NCBI RefSeq assembly: GCF_000473165.1
Contig: NZ_KI421504.1
Coordinates: forward strand, 3,014,094-3,078,093
Length of the DNA stretch: 64,000 bases
Source of the DNA: Leisingera aquimarina DSM 24565
GTDB taxonomy: Bacteria > Pseudomonadota > Alphaproteobacteria > Rhodobacterales > Rhodobacteraceae
Direction: 5' to 3'
The notes below the pieces were generated by a model. The model was given only the letters and a program-made list of their open reading frames with translations. It had not been told where the DNA came from and searched no databases. Positions 33,828 through 42,444 of the stretch are shown piece after piece; the stretch's first letter is position 1; each line of letters begins with the position of its first letter. The position numbers were made by a program, and so were the translations under genes.

Positions 33828-34005
33828 ATAAGGCTGACATGGCAGCGTTCACCCTGCATGCGGACTCCTGTTCAGTTCCCTGCAACTTGGCACGCTTTTG
33901 CGTCGTTTCTAGCACAATAGCGACCCTGGTGAAAAAAACGACATGTTTTTCATTTGAGTGGAGGGCGCCGTGAAGTCTGAGAAGCCGCAAGCTTTTTCCT
34001 AAATG

Positions 34006-34043
34006 TCTCTATTTTTAATGCTGTAATCTCCATTTTTAACGCT
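34006..34043 (+). promoter_or_regulatory. 17-bp direct repeats phased by 21 bp
   Basis: TCTCTATTTTTAATGCT (34006-34022) and TCTCCATTTTTAACGCT (34027-34043) differ at two positions and are offset by exactly two helical turns. They lie about 120-160 bp upstream of the first barrel gene, so a response regulator binding in tandem is a natural reading. Confidence 0.5.
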
Positions 34044-34164
34044 TCACGGGGTGTTTCATTGTTGGCAATGTGAGTTCGGGAACCAAATGTTAAGCATTAA
34101 TGGCTACACTGGATACCCTGGGGATGGAGCGCTGAAGCAGCGCATTTCAAAAAGGCACAGCCAC

Positions 34165-34686
34165 ATGCCGATGGTTAAAAAGGCCAGACACAGATGCTCC
34201 CTAGCCGCAGTATTTGCGGCGGCGGCTCTGATTGCTCAGACATCTGCCGCTGAAGAATGGCGCACAATGCTGCCTGGCCCTGTGGGCGAGGCTTCTACCG
34301 AATCTGGAGGCGAAGGAGGCGCGGCGCGGTCCTTTCAGTTTGCGTATGGTCGGCAGCTGGGTGGAATGATTCTGTCCGGCTCCGTCACGATGGAGCAGTC
34401 CGGCCTTTTAACCCAAGCGGTGCAAGCGGAAGAGACCCGTCAGTTGCGGTTGCACGCCGGTTATGACTTTGGCCCGGCAACCGGGTTTGTCACCCTGGGC
34501 GGGGTGCAGGCGGAAACATCCAGCGGATCGCGCCAAGGACCGCTGATCGGCCTGGGTATGCGGGTTTCGCTGAATCACGCGCTGCAGGTGACCGGAGAGT
34601 TTCTGCACCACGAGGCCGGACCAAGGGACGGCAGCGCCAGCCCGCGCGGAGAGACCTTGTCGGTAACTGCCGCGTTCCGTTTCTGA
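34165..34686 (+). CDS. Outer-membrane beta-barrel protein, paralogue A
   Basis: 173 residues from the chosen ATG (alternative ATG at 34171). The signal peptide ends near AQTSAAEEW. Alternating hydrophobic strands follow, and the last residue is Phe in VTAAFRF, the outer-membrane assembly signature. From LHAGYDFG to the end it aligns with the next gene (VKAGYDFG...VSLRASFKF), and weaker similarity extends upstream. Its N-terminus lacks the GDWTGFYLGG strand and the Pro-Ala spacer of its neighbour. It is a small eight-strand-type barrel of unknown function. The longer frame from 34051 lacks a signal peptide and was not used. Confidence 0.72.
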   Translation: MPMVKKARHRCSLAAVFAAAALIAQTSAAEEWRTMLPGPVGEASTESGGEGGAARSFQFAYGRQLGGMILSGSVTMEQSGLLTQAVQAEETRQLRLHAGYDFGPATGFVTLGGVQAETSSGSRQGPLIGLGMRVSLNHALQVTGEFLHHEAGPRDGSASPRGETLSVTAAFRF

Positions 34687-34885
34687 CCCGTTTCCTCTGC
34701 AATCAAAAGGGCTGCTGCCTCTAGGACCGGGGCGGCTGGTTTTCAATGGCCTGGCAATTTCCTGCCTTCGGATTCCGGCGGAAAGACGCACGTTTCCAGG
34801 GACTTTCGGCCAGTCACTGCCAGTTCAGCGGGCGTGATCCCCACAGCACTGGAAGTTCCTGTGCAGAACCCTTTTGTAGCTGTCA

Positions 34886-34906
34886 CCGGCGCACAGCTTG
34901 CGCCGG
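34886..34906 (+). promoter_or_regulatory. Leader hairpin before barrel paralogue B
   Basis: CCGGCGCA-CAGCT-TGCGCCGG forms a perfect 8-bp stem 22 bp upstream of the ATG, just before the AAAAGGAGAAG ribosome-binding site. It may stabilise the leader or terminate read-through from the upstream paralogue. Confidence 0.5.
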
Positions 34907-34928
34907 GACTGCAAAAGGAGAAGTCTGA

Positions 34929-35510
34929 ATGACTCGTTTCGTAGCTATGACAGCCATCGCCGCCGTAATGGGCAGTGCGGCCTTTGCCGGCAATGTAAGT
35001 GATCCGGTAATTGAACCCGCTCCGGCTCCGGCGCCTGTTCCGGTGGCCAACGATGGCGGCGACTGGACCGGTTTCTATCTGGGTGGCCAGGTCGGCCAGC
35101 TGGATGCAGACGCCAGCAACGGCGCCACTGGTGACGATACCGCTTATGGTATCCACGGCGGCTACAACCATGATTTCGGCCGTTTCGTACTGGGCGGCGA
35201 ACTGGAATATGATGCAACCGACCTGGACCTGGGCGGCGGTGCGACTGTCGACTCGGTTGCCCGTGCCAAGGTGAAGGCCGGCTATGACTTCGGCAACGTA
35301 TTGGCTTATGTGACCGGCGGCGTGGCCGAAGCCGACAGCTCGCTGGGCAGCGAAACCGGCGAATTCTACGGTGTCGGCATTGCCTACCAGGTGACCGACC
35401 AGTGGCAAATCGGCGGCGAAGTGCTTGAGCATGAGTTCGACCAGTTCGGCAACTCGGGCGTGGGGGCGGATGCCACATCGGTATCGCTGCGCGCGTCCTT
35501 CAAGTTCTAA
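34929..35510 (+). CDS. Outer-membrane beta-barrel protein, paralogue B (OMP_b-brl type)
   Basis: 193 residues. The signal peptide (about 1-20, ending SAAFAGN) is followed by a Pro/Ala/Val spacer (about 28-40), then GDWTGFYLGGQVG, the usual first strand of opacity/Omp25-like barrels. A run of Gly/aromatic strands ends in SLRASFKF with terminal Phe. It is strongly acidic. A good AAAAGGAGAAG ribosome-binding site precedes it. It is a tandem paralogue of the upstream gene and followed by a perfect 14-bp stem at 35556. Related alphaproteobacterial proteins are abundant surface barrels; a specific role is not known. Confidence 0.85.
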   Translation: MTRFVAMTAIAAVMGSAAFAGNVSDPVIEPAPAPAPVPVANDGGDWTGFYLGGQVGQLDADASNGATGDDTAYGIHGGYNHDFGRFVLGGELEYDATDLDLGGGATVDSVARAKVKAGYDFGNVLAYVTGGVAEADSSLGSETGEFYGVGIAYQVTDQWQIGGEVLEHEFDQFGNSGVGADATSVSLRASFKF

Positions 35511-35555
35511 GCTTGCCAAGTTACGGGCGCGGCACTCCTGTTCCGCCACGCCCTT

Positions 35556-35592
35556 GGCCGCCCGGTCCGGCCCCAAGACGGACCGGGCGGCC
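35556..35592 (+). terminator. Long GC-rich hairpin after barrel gene B
   Basis: Perfect 14-bp arms GGCCGCCCGGTCCG / CGGACCGGGCGGCC with a 9-nt loop. No real U-tract, so it may act mainly in mRNA stability. Confidence 0.65.
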
Positions 35593-35809
35593 GTTGCCGT
35601 TTGCGGCAAAAGACTTGGCGGGCTGAATGTCCCGTGCTAAGCAGCCTGCATGAACCAAAAATGCACCACCACTATCTGCTGCATTACCTGCTGACACATC
35701 AGCGGGCTGGTTTCTGTCGTTTTCATTTCTCTGACAAGTTGCTAAGCCCGCGCTGCGCGCAACGGGTGGTGCCGGCCGTTTGAGGCTGGGCATAGAAAAG
35801 GAACCGGGC

Positions 35810-37192
35810 ATGGGAACCATGGATACAGAGATCAAGCTGCAGAATACGAAGACCCGCAAGAAAGAGGTCTTTGAGCCGATCGACGCCAGCAATGTGCGGA
35901 TGTATGTCTGCGGTCCTACGGTCTATGACCGGGCGCATCTGGGCAATGCGCGCCCAGTGGTGGTATTTGATGTGCTCTATCGTCTGTTGCGCGAAGTTTA
36001 TGGCGCGCATCACGTGACTTACGCCCGAAACTTCACCGACGTGGATGACAAAATCAACGCACGCGCCGCCGAAAGCGGACGCCAGATCGGGGATATCACA
36101 GCTGAGACCACGCAGTGGTTTTTGGATGATATGGGGGAGTTGGGCGCGCTGGAGCCCAACCACATGCCGCGTGCGACCCAGTATATCCCGCAGATGGTGG
36201 CGATGATCGAGGATTTGATCGCCAAGGGCCACGCCTATGCAGCTGAAGGCCATGTGCTGTTTGCTGTCGACAGCTGGAAAGAGCTCTATGGCAAACTGTC
36301 GGGCCGGTCGGTGGACGACATGATCGCGGGCGCCCGGGTCGAGGTGGCGCCCTACAAGAAAAACCCGATGGATTTTGTACTGTGGAAACCGTCCAGCGAT
36401 GAGCTGCCAGGCTGGGACAGCCCCTGGGGCCGCGGAAGGCCGGGCTGGCACATTGAATGCTCGGTAATGTCGTATGAACTGCTGGGCGAGACCTTCGACA
36501 TTCACGGCGGCGGCAATGATCTGATGTTCCCGCACCATGAGAATGAAATTGCGCAAAGCTGCTGCGCCAATGGCGACGATAGTTTTGCAAAATACTGGCT
36601 GCACAACGAGATGCTGCAGGTCGAGGGCAAGAAGATGTCCAAGAGCCTGGGCAACTTCTTCACCGTGCGCGACCTTCTGGACAAGGGCTATCCGGGCGAG
36701 GTGATCCGGCTGGTGTTCCTGCAGACCCATTACCGCAAGCCGATGGACTGGACCGACAAGAAGGCCAAAGAGGCCGAGGCGACGCTGCGCAAGTGGCGGG
36801 CGCTGACCGCGGGCATCGAACCCGCGTCCAGCGCTGCTGCCGCGGTTCTGGCGGCTCTGGCGGATGACCTAAATACCGCTGGCGTCATCGCGGAGCTGCA
36901 CAAACTGGCGGCGGCTGGTGACGCAGCCGGCCTGCTGGCGTCTGCCAATTTGCTGGGGCTGCTGACAGCAGAGATGGGTGCATGGGCTGCTGGACCGTCA
37001 GCGGATTTCTCCGGTTATGAAGAAACTCTGTTCAAAGCGCGTCAGAAGGCTATGGAAACGAAGAATTTTTCTGAGGTTGACCGGCTGAAGGCGGTATTTG
37101 TTGAAGCGGGTTTGGAAGTAAGGATGAGCAAAGCAGGTGTCGAGCTGGTGCCAGGTGCCGGTTTTGACCCGGACAAGCTGGAGGGGCTGTGA
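35810..37192 (+). CDS. cysS: Cysteinyl-tRNA synthetase
   Basis: 460 residues from the ATG 7 bp after an AAAGGAACC ribosome-binding site; in-frame Mets at 35780 and 35819 are alternatives. The class I signature HLGN appears in [16 protein letters not shown], with the zinc Cys of MYVCGPT and [24 protein letters not shown] and KMSKS in [11 protein letters not shown]. It charges tRNA-Cys in the cytoplasm. Its stop overlaps the cimA start by one base. Confidence 0.96.
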   Translation: MGTMDTEIKLQNTKTRKKEVFEPIDASNVRMYVCGPTVYDRAHLGNARPVVVFDVLYRLLREVYGAHHVTYARNFTDVDDKINARAAESGRQIGDITAETTQWFLDDMGELGALEPNHMPRATQYIPQMVAMIEDLIAKGHAYAAEGHVLFAVDSWKELYGKLSGRSVDDMIAGARVEVAPYKKNPMDFVLWKPSSDELPGWDSPWGRGRPGWHIECSVMSYELLGETFDIHGGGNDLMFPHHENEIAQSCCANGDDSFAKYWLHNEMLQVEGKKMSKSLGNFFTVRDLLDKGYPGEVIRLVFLQTHYRKPMDWTDKKAKEAEATLRKWRALTAGIEPASSAAAAVLAALADDLNTAGVIAELHKLAAAGDAAGLLASANLLGLLTAEMGAWAAGPSADFSGYEETLFKARQKAMETKNFSEVDRLKAVFVEAGLEVRMSKAGVELVPGAGFDPDKLEGL

Positions 37193-38826
37193 TGGCAAAA
37201 GAACGCCTCTATCTCTACGACACCACATTGCGGGACGGGCAGCAGACCCAGGGGGTGCAATTCTCCACCGCAGAAAAAAAGCAGATCGCCCAGGCGCTTG
37301 ACGGCCTGGGCATCGATTACATCGAAGGCGGATGGCCAGGCGCAAACCCGACCGACAGCGCGTTTTTCAATGAAGCGCCTGATACACGCGCCACGATGAC
37401 TGCGTTTGGAATGACCAAGCGGGCAGGACGATCAGCGGAAAACGACGATGTTCTGGCGGCGGTGATGAATGCCGGCACGCCAGCGGTGTGTTTGGTCGGT
37501 AAAAGCCATGACTACCATGTAACCCATGCGCTGGGGATCACGCAGGAAGAGAACCTGGAAAACATCCGTGCCTCGGTCGCCCATATCGTGGCGCAGGGGC
37601 GCGAGGCGCTGTTTGATGCAGAGCATTTCTTCGACGGCTACAAGGATAACCCCGGTTATGCGCTGGATGCTTGCCGGGCTGCGCTGGAGGCCGGCGCGCG
37701 CTGGGTGGTGCTGTGCGACACCAATGGCGGCGCGCTGCCATCCGAAGTGAAACAAATCGTTTCAGAGGTTGTTGCCGCCGGAATTCCCGGTGAGAAACTG
37801 GGCATACATACCCATAATGACACGGAAAATTCCGTCGCTTGCTCGCTTGCAGCGGTGGAATCTGGAGCGCGGCAAATCCAAGGCACGCTGAATGGCTTGG
37901 GGGAACGCTGCGGCAATGCCAATCTGACCGCGCTGATCCCGACCCTGCTGTTGAAAGAACCCTATGCCAGTCAGTTTGAAACTGGTGTAAGCCACGAAGC
38001 CCTGGAAGGCCTAACCCGGATCAGCCGGATGCTGGACGATATCCTGAACCGGGTTCCGGTGCGGCAGGCGGCTTATGTGGGAGCCTCGGCCTTTGCCCAT
38101 AAGGCGGGGCTGCACGCCAGCGCGATCCTCAAGGATCCATCGACCTATGAACACATTGTGCCGGGCAAGGTTGGCAACGCACGGGTTATACCGATGTCGA
38201 ACCAGGCCGGGCAGTCGAACCTGCGCAAGCGATTGACCGATGCGGGCCTGAGTGTCGAGGCAGGCAATCCGGCGCTGGCGAGGATTCTGGAACGGATCAA
38301 GGCGCGTGAGGCGGAAGGCTACTCGTATGACACCGCACAGGCGTCGTTTGAGCTGCTGGCGCGCAAGGAGCTGGGGCAATTGCCTGAGTTCTTTGAGGTC
38401 AAGCGCTACAAAGTCACCGTCGAGCGGCGCAAGAACAAATACAATCGGATGGTCAGCCTTTCTGAAGCGGTTGTTGTGGTTAAAGTCGATGGCGAAAAGC
38501 GGCTGTCTGTCAGTGAATCCCTTGATGACACCGGCAGCGACCGTGGCCCGGTGAACGCACTGGCGCGGGCATTGAGCAAGGACCTGGGGCGCTATTCCGC
38601 TCAGCTGGAAGATATGCGGCTGGTCGATTTTAAGGTGCGGATCACTCAAGGCGGCACCGAGGCGGTGACACGGGTTATCATCGACAGCGAGGACAGCCAG
38701 GGCCATCGGTGGTCCACGGTTGGCGTCAGCCCGAACATAATTGATGCGTCGTTTGAAGCTCTGCTTGACGCGATCCGCTGGAAGCTGATCCATGACGGCG
38801 GGGCCGGGCAGGCGGATGACGTTTGA
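37192..38826 (+). CDS. cimA: (R)-Citramalate synthase
   Basis: 544 residues from the ATG in the TGATG overlap with cysS; a GTG one codon earlier is also possible. The HMGL-like TIM barrel has YDTTLRDGQQTQGVQF and the metal ligands in LGIHTHNDTENSVACSLAA, followed by a LeuA-type allosteric domain (about 400-530). The fusion length and the GWPGANP motif fit CimA rather than 2-isopropylmalate synthase. It condenses pyruvate with acetyl-CoA to citramalate, giving a threonine-independent route to isoleucine. Confidence 0.93.
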   Translation: MAKERLYLYDTTLRDGQQTQGVQFSTAEKKQIAQALDGLGIDYIEGGWPGANPTDSAFFNEAPDTRATMTAFGMTKRAGRSAENDDVLAAVMNAGTPAVCLVGKSHDYHVTHALGITQEENLENIRASVAHIVAQGREALFDAEHFFDGYKDNPGYALDACRAALEAGARWVVLCDTNGGALPSEVKQIVSEVVAAGIPGEKLGIHTHNDTENSVACSLAAVESGARQIQGTLNGLGERCGNANLTALIPTLLLKEPYASQFETGVSHEALEGLTRISRMLDDILNRVPVRQAAYVGASAFAHKAGLHASAILKDPSTYEHIVPGKVGNARVIPMSNQAGQSNLRKRLTDAGLSVEAGNPALARILERIKAREAEGYSYDTAQASFELLARKELGQLPEFFEVKRYKVTVERRKNKYNRMVSLSEAVVVVKVDGEKRLSVSESLDDTGSDRGPVNALARALSKDLGRYSAQLEDMRLVDFKVRITQGGTEAVTRVIIDSEDSQGHRWSTVGVSPNIIDASFEALLDAIRWKLIHDGGAGQADDV

Positions 38827-39592
38827 TGCTGATCTGAAGGCCTGCGCCGAGCTGGTCCAGAAAAGCGACCCGGACCGGTTTTTGGCCACGATGGCTGCGC
38901 CGGTTCAGGCGCGGCCGCTGCTGTTTGCGCTCTATGCCTTCAATATCGAACTGGCTCGGGCACCGTGGGCCAGCCAGGAGAGTATGATTGCCGAAATGCG
39001 GGTGCAATGGTGGCGCGATGCAGGCGCCGAGATTGCCGAAGGGGGGTCTGTCCGCCGCCACTATGCGGCCACGCCATTGGGACGGCTGCTGAAGCCGGAA
39101 CTGGCTGCCTGCATCGACGGCATGGCAGAGGCGCGGCGTTGGGATATATACAAGGATCCCTTTGCTGATGAAGCTGAATTTGATAGCTACATTGATCGCA
39201 CCAGCGGATCGCTGATGTGGATGGCGGCAGCGTCACTAGGTCAGGCGGATGAAGCCGTGGTAAGGGACTTCGCCTATGGAGCGGGCATTGCCAATTGGTT
39301 GCGCGCCATTCCGGAGCTGGAAGCACAAAAGCGGATTCCGCTGCTGGATGGCACCTTGGAAGGTGTGCAAACTTTGGCGCGTAAAGGATTGTGGAAGCTG
39401 AATAAAGCCCGTTCAGACCGCAGTGCGGTTTCGAAACCGGCAGGGAGGGCGTTGCTGGCGGGCTGGCAGGCAGAGGCCATTCTGAAACAAGCGGAACAAC
39501 AGCCGGAGCGGGTGGCGCAAGGCGCATTGGGGCAAAGCGAATTCCGGCGAAGAACGGGCCTGATGCGGCGTGCGGTCTCTGGCCGCTGGTAG
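38816..39592 (+). CDS. Squalene/phytoene synthase-fold protein, NDUFAF6-like
   Basis: 258 residues from the ATG overlapping the cimA stop. The fold is recognised from RPLLFALYAFNIELARAPW, MRVQWWRDAGAEI and the terminal-helix pattern of the SQS_PSY family. The two aspartate-rich DxxxD metal motifs needed for prenyl condensation are not intact, and no carotenoid genes are nearby. Short alphaproteobacterial members of this kind resemble NDUFAF6, the mitochondrial complex I assembly factor. That role is inference. It is the last gene of cysS-cimA and followed by a good terminator. Confidence 0.82.
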   Translation: MTFDADLKACAELVQKSDPDRFLATMAAPVQARPLLFALYAFNIELARAPWASQESMIAEMRVQWWRDAGAEIAEGGSVRRHYAATPLGRLLKPELAACIDGMAEARRWDIYKDPFADEAEFDSYIDRTSGSLMWMAAASLGQADEAVVRDFAYGAGIANWLRAIPELEAQKRIPLLDGTLEGVQTLARKGLWKLNKARSDRSAVSKPAGRALLAGWQAEAILKQAEQQPERVAQGALGQSEFRRRTGLMRRAVSGRW

Positions 39593-39607
39593 ATAGAAAT
39601 CAAAGAA

Positions 39608-39639
39608 AAAGGCGCCTGTTTGGGCGCCTTTCTTTTTTT
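39608..39639. terminator. Terminator between NDUFAF6-like and MFS genes
   Basis: A 9-bp perfect stem AAAGGCGCC / GGCGCCTTT followed by CTTTTTTT on the plus strand, with an A-run on the other side, so it can serve both convergent genes. Confidence 0.85.
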
Positions 39640-39672
39640 CACGGGGGGAAGTCAGGATTTTACGATGGGACG

Positions 39673-40890
39673 TCAGGCTTCTTTAGGGCGCATCACCAGC
39701 CACATCAGCGCGCCGCCGGCCAGCACCAGGAAGGGCGCCATGGCCATGTTCACGGCGCTCCAGCCGTCGGCCGGGTTGCCGCCCGAGCAGTTCATCAGCC
39801 CGCCCGAAGCCAGCGACGCCATGGTGACCCCGCCAAAGACCAGAAAGTCGTTCAGCCCCTGCATCCGGCCGCGCTCATGGCTTTCGTGGGCACCGGCCAG
39901 CATTGTGGTGGCACCGATAAAGCCAAAGTTCCAGCCCACGCCCAAGAGCACCAGCGCGATGAAAAAGTTCTCAATCTCCACACCCTGCAAGGCGACTGCG
40001 CCCGCAGCGGCAAGGATAACCAGACCCGCCGCCACGATCTTTTCCACACCGAAGCGGGCGATCAGATGACCGGTGAAGAAGGACGGCACATACATCGCCA
40101 GAACGTGGGAGGTAACAACATCGGCAGCGTAGCCTTCGGTGAAACCGCAGCCGACCACGGCGAGCGGCGTGGAAGTCATCACCAGGTTCATCAACGCGTA
40201 AGAAACCATTGCACAAATCACTGCGACGGCAATGACCGGGGTCTTCAGCAACTCCATCCGGCTGCGGCCTTTGGGGCTGTCAGCACTGAGGGCTGGCGGT
40301 TTGGGTATGTCCAGAAACAGGAACAGCGCGGCCCCCACCACGTTCACGGTAATCACTGCCAGATAGGTGCCGAAGAACGGAATAACAAAGGCTTGGCTGG
40401 TGGCCTTCACAATTTGCGGGCCGATGATGGCGGCCGCAAGCCCGCCTGCCATAACATAGGAGATCGCCTTGGGGCGGAACGCTTCGGACGCCGTGTCGGC
40501 TGCTGCAAAGCGGTAGAATCCATGCGCGCTCATATAGACGCCGGTCAGCAGGCTGCCGATCAGAAAGATCGGAAAGGAGCCAAGGTACAACCCATAAGCC
40601 CCGACCAGCCCGCCCAAGGCGCCAAAGGCCGCCCCTGCGAAAAAACCCGCCCGGCGGCCCCAGCGCTGCATGACGGCTGAGACCGGGGTGGCGGCCAACA
40701 TCGACCCGGCCACGATCAGCGAGATCGGCAAGGTGGCAAAGCAGGGGTTTGATGCCAGCGACTGCCCGGCCAGGCCGCCAACGATGAAGATCATCGGCAT
40801 CTGGGCGCCGAGGATCGCCTGGGCCAGCACCAGGATGGCGACGTTTTTCTTGGCGACCGCGTCGCTGGGGGTGGTCATGCTCATAGTCAT
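39673..40890 (-). CDS. Major facilitator superfamily transporter
   Basis: 405 residues with about 12 hydrophobic segments. The loop 2-3 signature region reads VMQRWGRRAGFFAGAAFGALGG (the D-R-x-G-R-R-like motif, with W in place of the first Gly neighbour), and the pattern repeats weakly after the central loop. It is an inner-membrane secondary transporter with no recognisable substrate. Two further in-frame ATGs lie 2 and 4 codons downstream. It is divergent from the AlkA-type glycosylase with 95 bp between. Confidence 0.85.
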   Translation of the reverse strand: MTMSMTTPSDAVAKKNVAILVLAQAILGAQMPMIFIVGGLAGQSLASNPCFATLPISLIVAGSMLAATPVSAVMQRWGRRAGFFAGAAFGALGGLVGAYGLYLGSFPIFLIGSLLTGVYMSAHGFYRFAAADTASEAFRPKAISYVMAGGLAAAIIGPQIVKATSQAFVIPFFGTYLAVITVNVVGAALFLFLDIPKPPALSADSPKGRSRMELLKTPVIAVAVICAMVSYALMNLVMTSTPLAVVGCGFTEGYAADVVTSHVLAMYVPSFFTGHLIARFGVEKIVAAGLVILAAAGAVALQGVEIENFFIALVLLGVGWNFGFIGATTMLAGAHESHERGRMQGLNDFLVFGGVTMASLASGGLMNCSGGNPADGWSAVNMAMAPFLVLAGGALMWLVMRPKEA

Positions 40891-40985
40891 GTGGGATGCG
40901 TAGCTGTGAATATGTGCAGGAGCAAGCCAGCGGGTCAGGCCCTGCGATCACGGTTTCTTTCAACCGCCATTAATCGGGGGGTAAC

Positions 40986-41645
40986 GTGGCGTCAGATGGA
41001 CAGACATTCCTGCCGGGGGTGGGACGGATTATCCAATGCGACGCTTGCGTGAGTGAGGGCGCCGAATGGCTTGCGGCGCATGACAGCCGGTTTGATGATG
41101 CTTTGAAACTGACCGGCCGATTGCCGTTGCGCCGTAGGCCCGACGGGTTTGCCGAGCTGTTGAGCGCAATTGTAAGCCAGCAGGTGAGTGTGGCCTCCGC
41201 CAAGGCGATCTGGGCGCGGATGAAGGCGGCCAAGCTTACCGGGCCGCGTAAGATTTTGTGGGCCACGGATGAGGATCTGCGTGCAGCAGGTCTTAGCCGC
41301 CAGAAGATCCGCTATGCCCGTGCGCTGGCAGAGGCACGCATTGATTTCAAATCCTTGCGGGACGTTCCGGACGCGGAAGTGATTGCGCGTCTGGTCGAGG
41401 TCCCGGGGATCGGCGTTTGGACGGCTGAGATTTATGCGATGTTTTCGCTGGGCCGGGCCGATGTCTTTGCCCACGGTGATTTGGCCCTGCAGGAGGCCGC
41501 AAGGGTGCTGTTTGAACTGCCCGCCCGCCCAAAGGACCGCGAGATGCGGCAAATGGCCGAAGACTGGTCGCCCTGGCGATCGGTTGCGGCGCGCATTCTC
41601 TGGGCCTATTACCGGGTGGCGAAGGACAGGGAAGGGATCCGATGA
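40986..41645 (+). CDS. DNA-3-methyladenine glycosylase II (AlkA-like, HhH-GPD)
   Basis: 219 residues from a GTG start behind a GGGGGGTAAC site. The HhH-GPD domain includes the hairpin VPGIGVWTAEIY and the catalytic Asp a few residues later in ADVFAHGDLALQ. It removes alkylated purines from DNA. It lacks the N-terminal AlkA_N domain of E. coli AlkA, as do many shorter bacterial members. The stop overlaps the next gene's ATG by 4 bp. Confidence 0.9.
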   Translation: MASDGQTFLPGVGRIIQCDACVSEGAEWLAAHDSRFDDALKLTGRLPLRRRPDGFAELLSAIVSQQVSVASAKAIWARMKAAKLTGPRKILWATDEDLRAAGLSRQKIRYARALAEARIDFKSLRDVPDAEVIARLVEVPGIGVWTAEIYAMFSLGRADVFAHGDLALQEAARVLFELPARPKDREMRQMAEDWSPWRSVAARILWAYYRVAKDREGIR

Positions 41646-42307
41646 CTCGTGTACTGAATGCCGGCCGTAAAGAACCGGTCTCCGGCGATATCCGCTCGAT
41701 TGTGGTGTTCCTGCATGGCTATGGCGCCAATGGCGCCGACCTGCTGGGGCTGGCGGACCCTTTGGCTGAACATTTGCCGGATACGCTGTTTGTCGCGCCT
41801 GACGCGCCAGAGGCCTGTGCCGGCGCCCCGATGGGGTATCAGTGGTTTCCGATTCCCTGGATTGACGGCTCCTCGGAAGAGGAAAGCATGCGCGGCATGC
41901 AGGCGGCCGAAGAAGATCTGAATGCCTTCCTGAATGCGCTGATGGTGGACGAGGACGTGCTGCCGGAACAGGTGGTGCTGTTCGGGTTCAGCCAGGGCAC
42001 AATGATGAGCCTGCAAATAGCGCCGCGGCGCGAAGACGCGGTGGCTGGCATTGTTGCCTTTTCAGGCCGTCTGCTGGCGCCTGAGTTGCTCAAGGACGAA
42101 GCCGTGTCCAAGATGCCGATCCTGCTGGTGCACGGAGATCAGGACGACGTGGTGCCGGTGCAATCCTTGCCGGAAGCGGCGGAAGCTTTGCAGGAGGCCG
42201 GTTTCCAGGATGTCTTTGCCCATATCCAAAAGGGCACAGGCCATGGCATCGCACCGGATGGCCTAAGCGTAGCCTTGGCCTTTATGCGCGATAAGCTGGG
42301 ATTGTAA
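41642..42307 (+). CDS. Alpha/beta-hydrolase, carboxylesterase/phospholipase family (YpfH-like)
   Basis: 221 residues. The oxyanion segment VFLHGYGANG is followed by nucleophile elbow GFSQG (Ser117), acid residue in HGDQDDVVP (Asp169 is the likely family aspartate) and His201 in GTGHGI: a complete triad. No signal peptide, so cytoplasmic. Family members hydrolyse short-chain esters or act as acyl-protein thioesterases; the physiological substrate is unknown. Coupled to the glycosylase gene. Confidence 0.9.
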   Translation: MTRVLNAGRKEPVSGDIRSIVVFLHGYGANGADLLGLADPLAEHLPDTLFVAPDAPEACAGAPMGYQWFPIPWIDGSSEEESMRGMQAAEEDLNAFLNALMVDEDVLPEQVVLFGFSQGTMMSLQIAPRREDAVAGIVAFSGRLLAPELLKDEAVSKMPILLVHGDQDDVVPVQSLPEAAEALQEAGFQDVFAHIQKGTGHGIAPDGLSVALAFMRDKLGL

Positions 42308-42383
42308 GGCCGGATCAAAGACTTACCGCCCCAGCGCTGACCGATCAAAGATGAGGCGTCCCGGGTCGGACCCGACGGACCCG

Positions 42384-42429
42384 CAAAATTCTTGGCAAGA
42401 ATTTTGGCCGGAAAATTTGAATTTTCCGG
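42384..42429. repeat. Two adjacent AT-centred palindromes (REP-like, terminator-like)
   Basis: CAAAATTCTT-GGC-AAGAATTTTG (42384-42406) is followed after one base by CCGGAAAATT-TG-AATTTTCCGG (42408-42429). Both have perfect 10-bp arms. They separate the convergent esterase and VOC genes. A related GGCCGGAAAATTCCGGCC core appears in the mttB terminator near 32.13 kb, which suggests a family of intergenic palindromes. Confidence 0.7.
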
Positions 42430-42444
42430 CGCGCGGCAGGCAAT

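Larger units (their letters stand above)
33726..34164. other. Divergent intergenic region with inverted and direct repeats
   Basis: About 440 bp between the mttB-like gene and the first barrel gene. It holds the inverted repeats at 33747-33776 and 33790-33827 on the mttB side and the 17-bp direct repeats at 34006-34043 on the barrel side. No ORF is supported. Confidence 0.5.

Noticed and set aside
34051-34164. Upstream start of barrel gene A at 34051
   Set aside because: It removes the signal peptide from the N-terminus and adds a segment with no hydrophobic export signal.
38816-39592. Annotating the squalene/phytoene-synthase homologue as phytoene synthase (CrtB)
   Set aside because: The Asp-rich metal motifs are not intact and no other carotenoid gene is nearby.
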